From the NCBI RefSeq assembly GCF_900142445.1, contig NZ_FRAV01000009.1, forward strand, positions 100,887 through 164,886: a DNA stretch of 64,000 bases, read 5' to 3'. The position numbers and the translations under genes were made by a program. This DNA is from Chryseobacterium polytrichastri. GTDB taxonomy: Bacteria > Bacteroidota > Bacteroidia > Flavobacteriales > Weeksellaceae. Within the stretch, counting starts at the first letter, position 1; each line of letters begins with the position of its first letter. The notes beneath the pieces are model-generated. The model saw nothing but the letters and a program-made list of their open reading frames with translations, did no database searches and had not been told where the DNA came from. This document shows positions 9,781 through 18,400 of this stretch, in pieces.

Positions 9781-10887
9781 ATGAAAACTATTAACCTTAT
9801 TAGTATGTTCTTTGCCACGGCTGCAATAGCCCAAAGCGGAGGCGTAGGGATTAATACATCCACTCCTGATCCCAGTGCAATTTTACACATCGAAAACTTT
9901 AAAGGAATACCCGCTACTGCTACTGCAACAATATCAGGAGGTGCTGTAACGGGTATCTCTATAACAAATGGTGGAAGCGGATACACTTCAGCTCCTACAG
10001 TAAACTTCTATGGAGGAGGATCTATCGTTAACGGAGGTACAAAAGCCAGAGCAACTGCCATTGTTTCAGGAGGTGTAGTTACAGGAGTTACCCTTAATAA
10101 CGGAGGAACCGGTTATACCAGCATTCCTACTGTTGCTGTTTCCGGTGGTAATAAAGGACTCCTATTTCCCAGCCTGAATATCACCAACCTCAGCAGTACA
10201 ACTACCCCAGTAGCCTCGCCTGCCAATGGACTAATAGGATACAACGGAGGTACAAATACTAATAATAATGCGTTGCATTTTTTCAATAGCACTACAAACC
10301 AGTGGCAAAGTACGATTGATGCAGAAGACACCCCTAAAGTAGCTTATCTAGATTTTACAGGCTCTTTATCTATATTAGATAATGCTGTGGCCGGAGCCAA
10401 TTCTCTCTTAGTAGTAAATCCTCCAGCTATTTCCGGAGTTTCAAATATTATGGGGTTTAAAGTGGTATTAAATACATTATCAGGAGGCTATTCTTTGATT
10501 CTTCCTCAGGGAAATTATCTCGTAGAAGTAAACCTAAACCTGAATTCTCCACAGGAAATACCTGCCGGACAAGGAGGAACAGCACCTCTTACAGGCAGTA
10601 CTTATTATCTGATGGGATATTTTATAGATTTTTACAGTGATGCTTTTAATAACACGACGAGTGTATTTACTCCGGGTATCAATTCCCGAAAAGAAGTTCC
10701 TATTGTTTCGAAGGTTAATACCAATCACCTTGCTACATGGTCTTATTACTATAGTGTACCTCCTAATGCCAATTCCAACATCATCGGAGGATTAAGACTG
10801 AGATTGGGAAGAATGCAGAATAGTACATTTTATGATTTGGTGAATGTAATCCCTGCAGGATCTTATATTAAAATTTCTAAACTTTAA
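9781..10887 (+). CDS. Secreted surface protein with inserted GSGYTS repeats
   Basis: 368 residues with a short signal peptide (cleavage after FATAAIAQ). The N-terminal module has the pattern GVGINTSTPDPSAILHIE ... NKGLLFPSLN, seen in many exported Bacteroidota proteins and also in the two following genes. Here the module is interrupted at residues 43-122 by two copies of a glycine-rich repeat of about 33 residues (ISGGAVTGISITNGGSGYTS and VSGGVVTGVTLNNGGTGYTS) that resemble phage tail-fibre repeats. The C-terminal 190 residues are probably a beta-rich domain. It begins a three-gene operon, 10 bp before the next gene. Function unknown; a surface or adhesin role is inferred. Confidence 0.75.
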   Translation: MKTINLISMFFATAAIAQSGGVGINTSTPDPSAILHIENFKGIPATATATISGGAVTGISITNGGSGYTSAPTVNFYGGGSIVNGGTKARATAIVSGGVVTGVTLNNGGTGYTSIPTVAVSGGNKGLLFPSLNITNLSSTTTPVASPANGLIGYNGGTNTNNNALHFFNSTTNQWQSTIDAEDTPKVAYLDFTGSLSILDNAVAGANSLLVVNPPAISGVSNIMGFKVVLNTLSGGYSLILPQGNYLVEVNLNLNSPQEIPAGQGGTAPLTGSTYYLMGYFIDFYSDAFNNTTSVFTPGINSRKEVPIVSKVNTNHLATWSYYYSVPPNANSNIIGGLRLRLGRMQNSTFYDLVNVIPAGSYIKISKL

Positions 10888-10897
10888 ACATCACAAT

Positions 10898-11719
10898 ATG
10901 AAAAGAATTTATATCCTGCTATTTTTATCAATAGCCCATATGATATTTGCGCAAGTTGCTATAGGTACTACTACCATTAACAGCTCTGCCGTTTTACAGG
11001 TTTCAGAATCCAGCAACAAAGGAGTTCTTCTTCCGAGAGTAGACATTGTAGATGTATTGAGCAGTACAAGCCCTGTAAGCAACCCTGCAGATGGGCTCTT
11101 AGTATACAATAAAGGAAATACCATCAGTCCGGGCCTCTATTTATGGAAAGACAACCGCTGGAATCAGATTTCAGATTCTTACAATCTGGTAAGTTATATG
11201 ATTCTACAGAGACCTACTGACTATGCAGTCTTGGGTGGTTCTGCAAACGGTACTTTTAAAAATTTCAACGATGCTGCCTTTACAGTTATTTCTAATGATA
11301 TTGGAGCTTCTTATAATAACACTTCTGGTGTCATTACTCTTCCGGGAGACAGTGGATACCTGGTGAATGTATGTCTGGATATAAGAACCAATCTTGAAAG
11401 TGCATCATCAGGCATTTCAAATAGTGCTCTGCACCTACACCAATATCTGATAAAACTTATAGATCCTGTAAGTGGAACACAGTACGGAAAAACAATCAGC
11501 TTAAACGCACAGTCTATCGCCAGTAATAAAACCCATACGCTAAATCTTAGTTTTTCTTTTGTAACAAGTTCAGCTACTCCTATTACCCTTCTTCCTTCAA
11601 TTGCTCATGATGCTGGAGGAACTTACCAGTTAGGAGCAGGAGGAATTGCACCTAATAACGGAGAGATCATTATTACCAATGCAAAAGTTGACATTCAGCG
11701 TTCTGCTCTTAATCAATAA
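10898..11719 (+). CDS. Secreted surface protein, paralogue 2
   Basis: 273 residues with signal peptide (YILLFLSIAHMIFAQ). The N-terminal module AIGTTTINSSAVLQV..SNKGVLLPRV and the NPADGLLVYNKG..LYLWKDNRW segment match those of its neighbours without the glycine repeat insert. The C-terminal half is likely a beta-sandwich. It is the second of three tandem paralogues separated by 10 bp on each side. Function unknown. Confidence 0.75.
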   Translation: MKRIYILLFLSIAHMIFAQVAIGTTTINSSAVLQVSESSNKGVLLPRVDIVDVLSSTSPVSNPADGLLVYNKGNTISPGLYLWKDNRWNQISDSYNLVSYMILQRPTDYAVLGGSANGTFKNFNDAAFTVISNDIGASYNNTSGVITLPGDSGYLVNVCLDIRTNLESASSGISNSALHLHQYLIKLIDPVSGTQYGKTISLNAQSIASNKTHTLNLSFSFVTSSATPITLLPSIAHDAGGTYQLGAGGIAPNNGEIIITNAKVDIQRSALNQ

Positions 11720-11729
11720 CATTAAAAAA

Positions 11730-12506
11730 ATGAAAAAACTTATTTACATATTCTGTATAACAGCTTTCTTATTAAGTATGTTTACAAAAGCGCAGGTGGG
11801 CATTAATACAAATACCCCTAATACAAGCAGTATCCTGCATATCAATGCATCGAATAAAGGTGTTCTATTTCCACAGTATGACCTTACCGTACTGAATAAC
11901 ACTTCTACTCCAGTTGCTAATCCTGTAGACGGACTGATGATATTCAACAAAGGAGGGGCTTCAACTTATCCAAAAGGATATTATATTTGGATAAAAAGCC
12001 AATGGCAACGCATTGTTCTTGCAGGATCACAACCTCAAGCGATGTCATTGCTTATCGGGCCTTCAGCTTTAATTCCCGCTAACAGCACCAATAATACCAT
12101 TACCGGATTTACCGTTGCTGAAAATAAAATTACAGGAGCATCACTTGGTGCTGATACCTCTACCATCACATTACCGGCAGGAACTTATATTGTTCGGTAT
12201 TCTGTAGACACAAGTAACTCAGGTAGTAATACAGGCCCTACCAATACGCAGTCTCTTTCACAAAACTTTACGTGTACCCGTTCTTATTTAATTAATGCTG
12301 CTACAGCCGCCACTATCACCGAAATGAACCAAATGTGTCAGCTATCCAGCTCATTTACTTTTTTTCAGGGAACTTATTTTTTAAAACTCCTTACTCCTAC
12401 AACCATCAGACAGAAGTTTGAATTTGATACGGGTAATGGCTTTACTGCAAGTAATCTGAATATACGATCATCATACACACTCATCATCACAAAAATGAGC
12501 CAATAA
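11730..12506 (+). CDS. Secreted surface protein, paralogue 3
   Basis: 258 residues from the ATG at 11730, chosen because it directly precedes a signal peptide (KKLIYIFCITAFLLSM..AQ) and lies 10 bp after the previous stop. An upstream in-frame TTG at 11646 would overlap the previous gene. The module GINTNTPNTSSILHI..NKGVLFPQY is shared with the two preceding proteins. The operon ends at the hairpins at 12511-12583. Function unknown, probably cell-surface. Confidence 0.75.
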   Translation: MKKLIYIFCITAFLLSMFTKAQVGINTNTPNTSSILHINASNKGVLFPQYDLTVLNNTSTPVANPVDGLMIFNKGGASTYPKGYYIWIKSQWQRIVLAGSQPQAMSLLIGPSALIPANSTNNTITGFTVAENKITGASLGADTSTITLPAGTYIVRYSVDTSNSGSNTGPTNTQSLSQNFTCTRSYLINAATAATITEMNQMCQLSSSFTFFQGTYFLKLLTPTTIRQKFEFDTGNGFTASNLNIRSSYTLIITKMSQ

Positions 12507-12510
12507 AAAA

Positions 12511-12534
12511 ACTTAAACCTTAAAGGGTTTAAGT
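12511..12534 (+). terminator. Hairpin after surface-protein operon
   Basis: ACTTAAACC and GGGTTTAAGT pair 5 bases after the stop codon region. A second, stronger hairpin follows. Confidence 0.5.
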
Positions 12535-12549
12535 TTAATAAAATATTTG

Positions 12550-12583
12550 AACAAGGTTTTAAAGATTAAAACCTTGTTTTTTT
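12550..12583 (+). terminator. Rho-independent terminator of surface-protein operon
   Basis: AACAAGGTTTTAA pairs with TTAAAACCTTGTT and is followed by seven T residues on the plus strand. It also sits at the 3' end of the convergent gpsA gene. Confidence 0.85.
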
Positions 12584-13622
12584 AATTCAATTTTGCCGTC
12601 AGTTTTTTGAACTGTTTCTCTGCATTTTTGCCTTCATATAGAATCGCGTAAATTGTATCAACGATAGGTAATTTAAGATTCTTTAGTTTTGCAGTCTTAT
12701 AAATAGAATCTGCAGCGTAATATCCTTCCGCCACCATGTTCATAGACTGAATTGCAGATTTTACCGTATATCCTTTTCCAATAAGATTTCCTAAACTTCG
12801 GTTTCTTGAGAATAATGAATACGCCGTTACCAGTAAATCTCCTAAATAAGCACTTTCATTAACATCTCTTGGTGCTTCATAGATTGCTTCTAAGAAAGTT
12901 TCCATTTCACGGATCGCATTAGAAACGAAAACAGCCGTAAAGTTATCTCCATATCCTAATCCGCTAGCAATACCCGCTCCGATCGCGAAAATATTTTTAA
13001 GAATCGCGCTGTATTCATTACCCAGAACATCTTTACTAGTATGTACCTTAATGAAATCTGAATTAAAAATGGTAAATAACTTTTCTGCCACCTCATCCTC
13101 TACCGTTGCAATCGTAAGATAAGAAAGTCTTTCCATCGCTACTTCTTCTGCATGACAAGGCCCTGCAATCACAGCCTGATTTCTAAAGCCAATCTTAAAT
13201 TCGTCCCTTAAATAATGTGCTACCACATCATTCACCTTAGGAATAATTCCTTTGATGGCCGAAACGAAAATCTTGTCTTTATAATCACAATTCATTTTAT
13301 CCAGCGTATCCGACAGATAAATAGACGGCGTTGCCAACACCACGATATCACAAGCAGAAACCAATTCGTTGATATCTGTTGTTAATTTTAAATTTTTAAG
13401 ATTAAAATTTGCCGCTGTAAGATAGTTCGGATTGTGCCCGCGAAGTTCAATCGCGCCTTTCACAAACTCACTTCTTACACACCAATGCACTATTTTACAG
13501 TTCTCAACAAGCATTTTTACAATCGCTGTTGCAAAACTTCCACTTCCCACAACACCCACTGAAACCTCATTTTTATTCTTTTTAGAACTTGAAGATTCTG
13601 AAATTATTTTCTTTTTCGTCAT
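12582..13622 (-). CDS. gpsA: NAD(P)H-dependent glycerol-3-phosphate dehydrogenase
   Basis: 346 residues from the ATG at 13622 (MTKKKIISESSSSKK), preferred over an upstream in-frame start at 13694 because family members begin just before the nucleotide-binding fold. The motif GVVGSGSFATAIVKML (Rossmann) is followed by ATPSIYLSD, SAIKGI, the signature AGPCHAEEVAMERL and the active-site region KNIFAIGAGIASGLGYGDN. It reduces dihydroxyacetone phosphate to sn-glycerol-3-phosphate for phospholipid synthesis in the cytoplasm. The Ser/Lys-rich N-terminal tail of about 20 residues is an odd extension. Monocistronic. Confidence 0.93.
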   Translation of the reverse strand: MTKKKIISESSSSKKNKNEVSVGVVGSGSFATAIVKMLVENCKIVHWCVRSEFVKGAIELRGHNPNYLTAANFNLKNLKLTTDINELVSACDIVVLATPSIYLSDTLDKMNCDYKDKIFVSAIKGIIPKVNDVVAHYLRDEFKIGFRNQAVIAGPCHAEEVAMERLSYLTIATVEDEVAEKLFTIFNSDFIKVHTSKDVLGNEYSAILKNIFAIGAGIASGLGYGDNFTAVFVSNAIREMETFLEAIYEAPRDVNESAYLGDLLVTAYSLFSRNRSLGNLIGKGYTVKSAIQSMNMVAEGYYAADSIYKTAKLKNLKLPIVDTIYAILYEGKNAEKQFKKLTAKLN

Positions 13623-13848
13623 AATTGAAATGTGAACTGCAAATATATTAAAACAAAGATTCAACAAAGCTTTTGAAAGGATGATAAAAGCCATTTTCTG
13701 AAAAAATTAACATTTCAACACAATTAAATATCTAATTGAACGTTAATTACAGAAATAACTAAATTTTCATTAAAAATAATCATCAAAAACTATTTTTAAT
13801 TAAATTTGCAAGCTTAAAACCGTTTTTTAATATACTAAGAGAAGAAAT

Positions 13849-14883
13849 ATGAAGAAATTTCTAAGCAGCAAGAAGAACATAAACATCCTTCTGGGAGGAC
13901 TTTTATTCGTTGTTTTTGTACAAGGAGTTTTCATAGCCAAATTATTTTCTGAAAGAGATAATAAAAACTATGAGGTGAACCTTGTAAAAATAAACACTGA
14001 AAAAGACAGTGTAGATTACTTAAAAATGAAAACAGATCTGGGGCTTGTAGACCAAACTGTTGCTCAACTTAATTCATTCTTAAAATCAAAAGATATTTCG
14101 AATGAAAAGCTAACAATTCTTAGCAAAGACAGTATTTCAAGTTCAGTGTATCTGGCGAAACAATCTAACCGATACAGCCAATATTTAATGGACTTACAGA
14201 AAAAATTAATGCAAGTTCCATTGGGAATGCCTACAGAAGGTCATATCTCATCAAACTTCGGAGTTAGAAAAAATCCTATCCCTTTTAAAACAGTTTACGC
14301 CTCTGTAAAATCAAATGTAGGATCAGAATCAAAACCAACAGCTGTTGCCGCAGTTTCAAAACCTGAAGTAAAAGCAGAACCCGTTGAAAAAATAATTGAA
14401 TTAACAGACAGCTACGGAAATAAAAGAGAAGTAAAAGTAATGGTTACGCCGAAATCAGCGCCTGTTGCTTCGGCCCCAGCTACCACTTCTACAAAATCTA
14501 TTGCCAGTAATTCTAACTCAGGATCTAAAGCGCCTGTTGAAAAAAACAATCCACCCGCTGAGGCAGATCAAATGCAATTCCACAAAGGATTGGATATTGG
14601 TGTTGCTTTTGGGACCGATGTTATCGCAACTGCTGCTGGGACCGTTATTTTCTCAGGTCAAAAAGGAGGTTACGGAAACTGTGTGATCGTATCTCACGGA
14701 AATGGACTCGCTACATTATACGGACATTTATCTCAATTGGTAGCGAAAGTAAATGAAAAAGTAAAAGTAGGCCAGGTGATCGCAAAATCCGGAAATTCCG
14801 GACGTTCTACAGGACCCCATCTTCATTACGAAGTACACAAAAACAATACGCCGGTAAATCCGAAATTGTTTATGAATTTATAA
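13849..14883 (+). CDS. M23 family peptidoglycan endopeptidase with interrupted catalytic domain
   Basis: 344 residues with an N-terminal signal anchor (INILLGGLLFVVFVQGVFIA, residues 9-28) and a coiled-coil-like segment. The LytM/M23 catalytic domain is recognisable: EGHISSNFGVRKNPI at about residues 129-143, the zinc ligands in FHKGLDIG (H and D, about residue 244) and HLHYEVH near residue 325. About 95 residues of Ala/Ser/Pro/Lys-rich sequence separate the FGVRKNP strand from the HKGLD motif, which normally follow each other within 15-25 residues. It would cut cell-wall cross-links in the periplasm. A strong terminator follows. Confidence 0.85.
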   Translation: MKKFLSSKKNINILLGGLLFVVFVQGVFIAKLFSERDNKNYEVNLVKINTEKDSVDYLKMKTDLGLVDQTVAQLNSFLKSKDISNEKLTILSKDSISSSVYLAKQSNRYSQYLMDLQKKLMQVPLGMPTEGHISSNFGVRKNPIPFKTVYASVKSNVGSESKPTAVAAVSKPEVKAEPVEKIIELTDSYGNKREVKVMVTPKSAPVASAPATTSTKSIASNSNSGSKAPVEKNNPPAEADQMQFHKGLDIGVAFGTDVIATAAGTVIFSGQKGGYGNCVIVSHGNGLATLYGHLSQLVAKVNEKVKVGQVIAKSGNSGRSTGPHLHYEVHKNNTPVNPKLFMNL

Positions 14884-14903
14884 AAAATGATTATGCTTGA
14901 TAG

Positions 14904-14943
14904 AGTTTCGGCGGCACCTTTGGTGCCGCCGAAACTTTTTTAT
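14904..14943 (+). terminator. Strong rho-independent terminator
   Basis: AGTTTCGGCGGCACC pairs with GGTGCCGCCGAAACT around a 3-nt loop, followed by a T run. It ends the M23 peptidase gene. Confidence 0.95.
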
Positions 14944-14957
14944 ATTAGAAGAAAGAA

Positions 14958-16124
14958 TTATTGAATAATTTTAATCGTCCCTTTTGGATGATTTGATGAC
15001 CCATCTGCTTTCAGGATATTTGAATAAATAATATTCTTATTATAATCCTGAACATTCACAACGTTGATACCAAGCTTCGGCTCTTTCCAATAGACCATAA
15101 AGACATTTATAGAAACTTCTGTTGCATAGTATTCAACGGTATCTGTAATTCCACCTGCTCCTACAAAAGACATTGTTTTATTATCTTTAAAATCTAAAAC
15201 AAATTGAGTGGTTCCAAAGTTCACTTCTACTTTTCGTCCGATGGCTGGATAAGGTGATCTTAAATCCCAATTCATTTCGCCCAAGAAAACTTTAACCCCC
15301 ATCGTCAATTCATCTTTTCCAGGAAGATTTGGATATTTTGCTACCATAAAATTCACAATCGACTCTGAAGTTTTATTTTCTGTGACTGCTTTCTTATAAT
15401 TTTCAAGATAATTTTTAACAAAATCAAGAGCAGTTGGTGAGAGAGACTGTTTTGCAAAATGTGAAGGGACAACCTGTGTAGGATTCAATGCTTTCATAGC
15501 ATCAATTTGCCCTATCCACTCGTCAATTGCTTTTTGATTTTGTGTATCCGCCATCCAGAGATGAGAATCTACAGAAACTGAAATACCACCTACAACTGTT
15601 TTCAAAGAAGGAACCCAAAGAAAACTATGCGCAGAATCATCAGGATTTTGTTTAATCTCAATTTTATTCCCTTCCAAATCAGGAATTGAATTTACTGCTT
15701 CCGGAATAATAATCTCTGAAGGTGCATCTTCTTTTAGTTGAGGTTTCCAAACTGCCAGTTTATCATCTTTTGAAGCCGAAATAAGATAAGCCGTTTGTGC
15801 AGTGGAAATAATTCTCACATTGGGAAAAGCTTTCTTAATAACATCCAATCCAAGATAAAAATCGGGGTCGCTGTGCGAAATAAAAACTGTTTTCAGATTC
15901 TTTCCGGTTGCTTTAATTTCCTTTACAAGTTGTTCAGCATATTGCTTTTGAAACTGCGCATCAATAAGTATTGCCTCTTTATCTCCATAAATAATGGTTG
16001 AGGTAATTGGAAAAATCGCTTTTGAACCCGGATTATACACTTTGATCTTCAAGTTTCCGGCAAATACAACACTTACAAAACTCAATAAGGTGAGTAGTGA
16101 TAATAATCTCTTTCCTAACATCAT
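14958..16124 (-). CDS. Exported MBL-fold metallo-hydrolase-like protein
   Basis: 388 residues with a signal peptide (LLSLLTLLSFVSVVFAG). The metallo-beta-lactamase fold is shown by ILIDAQF and by HSDPDFYLGLDV. Canonical enzymes have HxHxDH there; here the second and later His are replaced (H-S-D-P-D-F). VPSHF supplies a late His. The C-terminus is an extra beta-rich domain. The altered metal site makes hydrolase activity uncertain. It starts 12 bp after the NAD(P)-binding gene, in the same operon. Substrate unknown. Confidence 0.7.
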   Translation of the reverse strand: MMLGKRLLSLLTLLSFVSVVFAGNLKIKVYNPGSKAIFPITSTIIYGDKEAILIDAQFQKQYAEQLVKEIKATGKNLKTVFISHSDPDFYLGLDVIKKAFPNVRIISTAQTAYLISASKDDKLAVWKPQLKEDAPSEIIIPEAVNSIPDLEGNKIEIKQNPDDSAHSFLWVPSLKTVVGGISVSVDSHLWMADTQNQKAIDEWIGQIDAMKALNPTQVVPSHFAKQSLSPTALDFVKNYLENYKKAVTENKTSESIVNFMVAKYPNLPGKDELTMGVKVFLGEMNWDLRSPYPAIGRKVEVNFGTTQFVLDFKDNKTMSFVGAGGITDTVEYYATEVSINVFMVYWKEPKLGINVVNVQDYNKNIIYSNILKADGSSNHPKGTIKIIQ

Positions 16125-16136
16125 TGTCTTTCTTAA

Positions 16137-16790
16137 TTAGTAAGCAGCGGTAAAACGCTCACGAATGTGGTTATTTTGCTCCAATTCATCAACCAAAACT
16201 ACTGCAACATCTTCTACAGAAAGAATGCTTCTTCCCTCTTCATTTACCACAGGAGTTTCTAAAGAAGTTCTGTATTTTCCTGTTCTTGTTCCTACATTCG
16301 CTTGATTCATTTCAATGGCAGGGCTAAAGAATGTCCAGTCTAATGTGCTGTTTTCTTTAATTTTATTTAAATAATCTCTTGCTGCCGTTGCCCCTGGTTT
16401 GTAAGCTTCAGGAAAATTTGGAGTGTCTACAATCTGAATATTCTCAGGCGTGTAAAGACTTCCTGCTCCACCTACAACGATTAATCTTTTAACACCTGAG
16501 TTTTCAACTGCTTTCTCAATGTTTTCAGAACCTGTAAGGAAATCGTTATAAAGATTTGGGTTCGTCCAACCTGCGTTGAATGTGCTGATAACAGCATCAC
16601 TTCCTTTTAATGCTTCTGCTAATTCATCAATGTTATTGATATCGATACTTTTGGCAGATACTTTGTCATTCTGTTCCACTTTAGAAGCATCTCTCACGAT
16701 AGCTTCTACCGCATATCCTCTGTTTGCTAATTCGTTTACGACTTGAGTTCCAACAAATCCTGTTGCCCCAATTACTGCTACTTTTTTCAT
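16137..16790 (-). CDS. NAD(P)H-binding atypical SDR (NmrA/YwnB-like)
   Basis: 217 residues with the N-terminal dinucleotide motif VAVIGATGFVGTQVV and the segments GSDAVISTFN and RLIVVGGAGSLY. These fit the atypical SDR family typified by YwnB and biliverdin-reductase-like proteins. It lies between an Rrf2 regulator and an MBL-fold gene, all on the minus strand. A 19-bp operator-like repeat at 16812-16830 sits directly upstream and matches one in front of the Rrf2 gene. A role in a stress or redox response is inferred from that context only. Confidence 0.8.
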   Translation of the reverse strand: MKKVAVIGATGFVGTQVVNELANRGYAVEAIVRDASKVEQNDKVSAKSIDINNIDELAEALKGSDAVISTFNAGWTNPNLYNDFLTGSENIEKAVENSGVKRLIVVGGAGSLYTPENIQIVDTPNFPEAYKPGATAARDYLNKIKENSTLDWTFFSPAIEMNQANVGTRTGKYRTSLETPVVNEEGRSILSVEDVAVVLVDELEQNNHIRERFTAAY

Positions 16791-16811
16791 ACTATTTTAT
16801 TTTAAATTAAT

Positions 16812-16830
16812 TGTAATAAATATTGTTACA
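16812..16830. promoter_or_regulatory. Putative Rrf2 operator TGTAA-N9-TTACA
   Basis: Inverted repeat TGTAA-TAAATATTG-TTACA, 22 bp upstream of the NAD(P)-binding gene. The same arms and spacing occur at 17295-17313 before the regulator gene. Confidence 0.65.
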
Positions 16831-16848
16831 TTTAGATATAAAAAAATT

Positions 16849-17259
16849 TTAATCAAACTGATCTGTGAATTGCTCCAATGACTTATCTCCTAAAAATTTT
16901 ACTACTAACTGATCTGTTTCTACAAACAAATCATTCAGATGATTATTGATTTCACGGCCGACGCTGCAAACAGGATTCGGATTATTATTCTTTTTTCCTA
17001 ACACTTCAGAATTTTTCACTGCTGAATAAATTTCAGAAATCGTTATAGAATCTGCACCTTTTGAAAGCTGACTTCCACCCTCTTTACCTTTTCGGCTTGT
17101 AATTAGACCTGCTTCTCTAAGAACACTGATCTCTTTACGAACAACCGCCGGATTTATATTAATACTGCCCGCCATCCACTCAGAAGTTAGCCACTCCTGC
17201 GGACTTTTAGCCAGTAAGGTCATAATATGTATCGCCGTAGCAAATCTTGTATTGTTCAT
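16849..17259 (-). CDS. Rrf2 family transcriptional regulator (YwnA-like)
   Basis: 136 residues from the ATG at 17259 (MNNTRFATAIHIMTLLAK). Longer in-frame starts at 17286 and 17283 would lie upstream of the predicted transcription start, so I reject them. The winged helix reads LTSEWMAGSININPAVVRKEISV, split here by eye after the recognition helix, then GLITSRKGKEGGSQL. Only one Cys (NPVCSVG) is present in the place of the three-Cys cluster of IscR/NsrR, as in YwnA-type members, so it is unlikely to bind an Fe-S cluster. Matching operators before this gene and the next suggest autoregulation and control of the downstream pair. Confidence 0.85.
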   Translation of the reverse strand: MNNTRFATAIHIMTLLAKSPQEWLTSEWMAGSININPAVVRKEISVLREAGLITSRKGKEGGSQLSKGADSITISEIYSAVKNSEVLGKKNNNPNPVCSVGREINNHLNDLFVETDQLVVKFLGDKSLEQFTDQFD

Positions 17260-17272
17260 CTTAATTACATGG

Positions 17273-17313
17273 CAAAGATACATCAATTTTTAAATGTAAC
17301 AAATTTTATTACA
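17273..17313 (-). promoter_or_regulatory. Rrf2 gene promoter with overlapping operator
   Basis: On the minus strand TTTG (plus 17300-17303) is followed after 19 bp by TATCTTTG (plus 17273-17280), a full Bacteroidota promoter. The inverted repeat TGTAA-CAAATTTTA-TTACA (17295-17313) covers the -33 box, as expected for a repressor site. Confidence 0.75.
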
Positions 17314-17325
17314 GTTAAAATTTTC

Positions 17326-18276
17326 TTAAAGAATTAATTTATCCAAATCCAACAGTAAATAATTGATATTCTGATTAATCGTTCGTGTAGCCGACTGCAT
17401 TTGATTCAGCATTGCTGCTCTATTATGAAGATCATCCGACCTGTAATACCCGCCATCACTAAAAATAACAGACTGATCAGCTTGTATTTTATTATCATCA
17501 AACTGATAATGCAACCACCTTTCTTTCATACTCTGAATAATAGAATGGGCCTCTTTATTTGAAAATTTCTTCTCGGTATACATATACCAAATAAAGGGTG
17601 GAAAGTTCGGAGACTCTAATTTCTCTCTCCAAACATCTCTTAAAAGATTTCTTGAATGTACAAATTCCACCTTCTTTCCTTTCGGATTAAGCGTAGCCAA
17701 TCCAAAGCCTGCTCCCAAAGCTCCCCCACCAATATCGATGGCGCTACTCCAGGCATCATCTTTTACAATTCCACCTGCGATAGAGGCTGCAGCACCCGCA
17801 ACAATAGAATATAAGATCAATTTCTTACTTTTAGAATCATTCAGATTATCTACATAAGATCCAATTTGGGCAACGCGCTCACCTTCACAGTCAAATTCTG
17901 CCGCAACAGCATCTAATTCCGTTAGAGAAATGGTTATTTTACTATTGATAATGGTTTTAAGCTGTAATACTTTAACCTGAGAAGTTAGAGAAGAATCTTT
18001 TTTAAGTTCTATAATTTTATGCACCTCATCCAGATTACCCAGTGCATTCAAGATCAAAATGCTCTGATCAGAAAACATCGGCTTCAAATCTTTATTGGCT
18101 AATACAATAGAATCTGAATTGTAAGAAGGTAATTTATAGGAATAATTATATTGAAAAGGAGCTTTACAATAGCTGTCTTTTAACGTAAGGATATTCTGCT
18201 TTATCGCCTGGTTTTTCTTAGAAACACAGGATGTTATTACACTAAAAACAGTTAAAAGGTAAAATATTTTTCTCAT
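17326..18276 (-). CDS. Hypothetical lipoprotein
   Basis: 316 residues. The N-terminus KIFYLLTVFSVITSC is a signal peptide with a Bacteroidota-style lipobox (Cys about residue 17), so the protein is probably anchored to a membrane from the periplasmic side. A Gly/Ala-rich hydrophobic stretch near residues 160-205 (SIVAGAAASIAGG, IGGGALGAGFG) resembles a glycine-zipper membrane segment. I do not recognise the family. It lies 39 bp upstream of the Rrf2 gene coordinates but reads on the same strand away from it, as an independent gene. Confidence 0.65.
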   Translation of the reverse strand: MRKIFYLLTVFSVITSCVSKKNQAIKQNILTLKDSYCKAPFQYNYSYKLPSYNSDSIVLANKDLKPMFSDQSILILNALGNLDEVHKIIELKKDSSLTSQVKVLQLKTIINSKITISLTELDAVAAEFDCEGERVAQIGSYVDNLNDSKSKKLILYSIVAGAAASIAGGIVKDDAWSSAIDIGGGALGAGFGLATLNPKGKKVEFVHSRNLLRDVWREKLESPNFPPFIWYMYTEKKFSNKEAHSIIQSMKERWLHYQFDDNKIQADQSVIFSDGGYYRSDDLHNRAAMLNQMQSATRTINQNINYLLLDLDKLIL

Positions 18277-18348
18277 TCGGGTTTGTATTATTTGTGTAAA
18301 AATAGAATTAACCTTAGTTGATTAACGCTATACGAATATAATGAAATA

Positions 18349-18381
18349 AAAAAATTTACCCGAAGCTCAGGTAAATTTTTT
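18349..18381 (-). terminator. Terminator of FKBP gene
   Basis: AAAAATTTACC pairs with GGTAAATTTTT around a 9-nt loop. On the minus strand it is followed by a T run, 20 bp after the FKBP stop. Confidence 0.8.
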
Positions 18382-18400
18382 ATTGATAAGTAAGGTAAGA

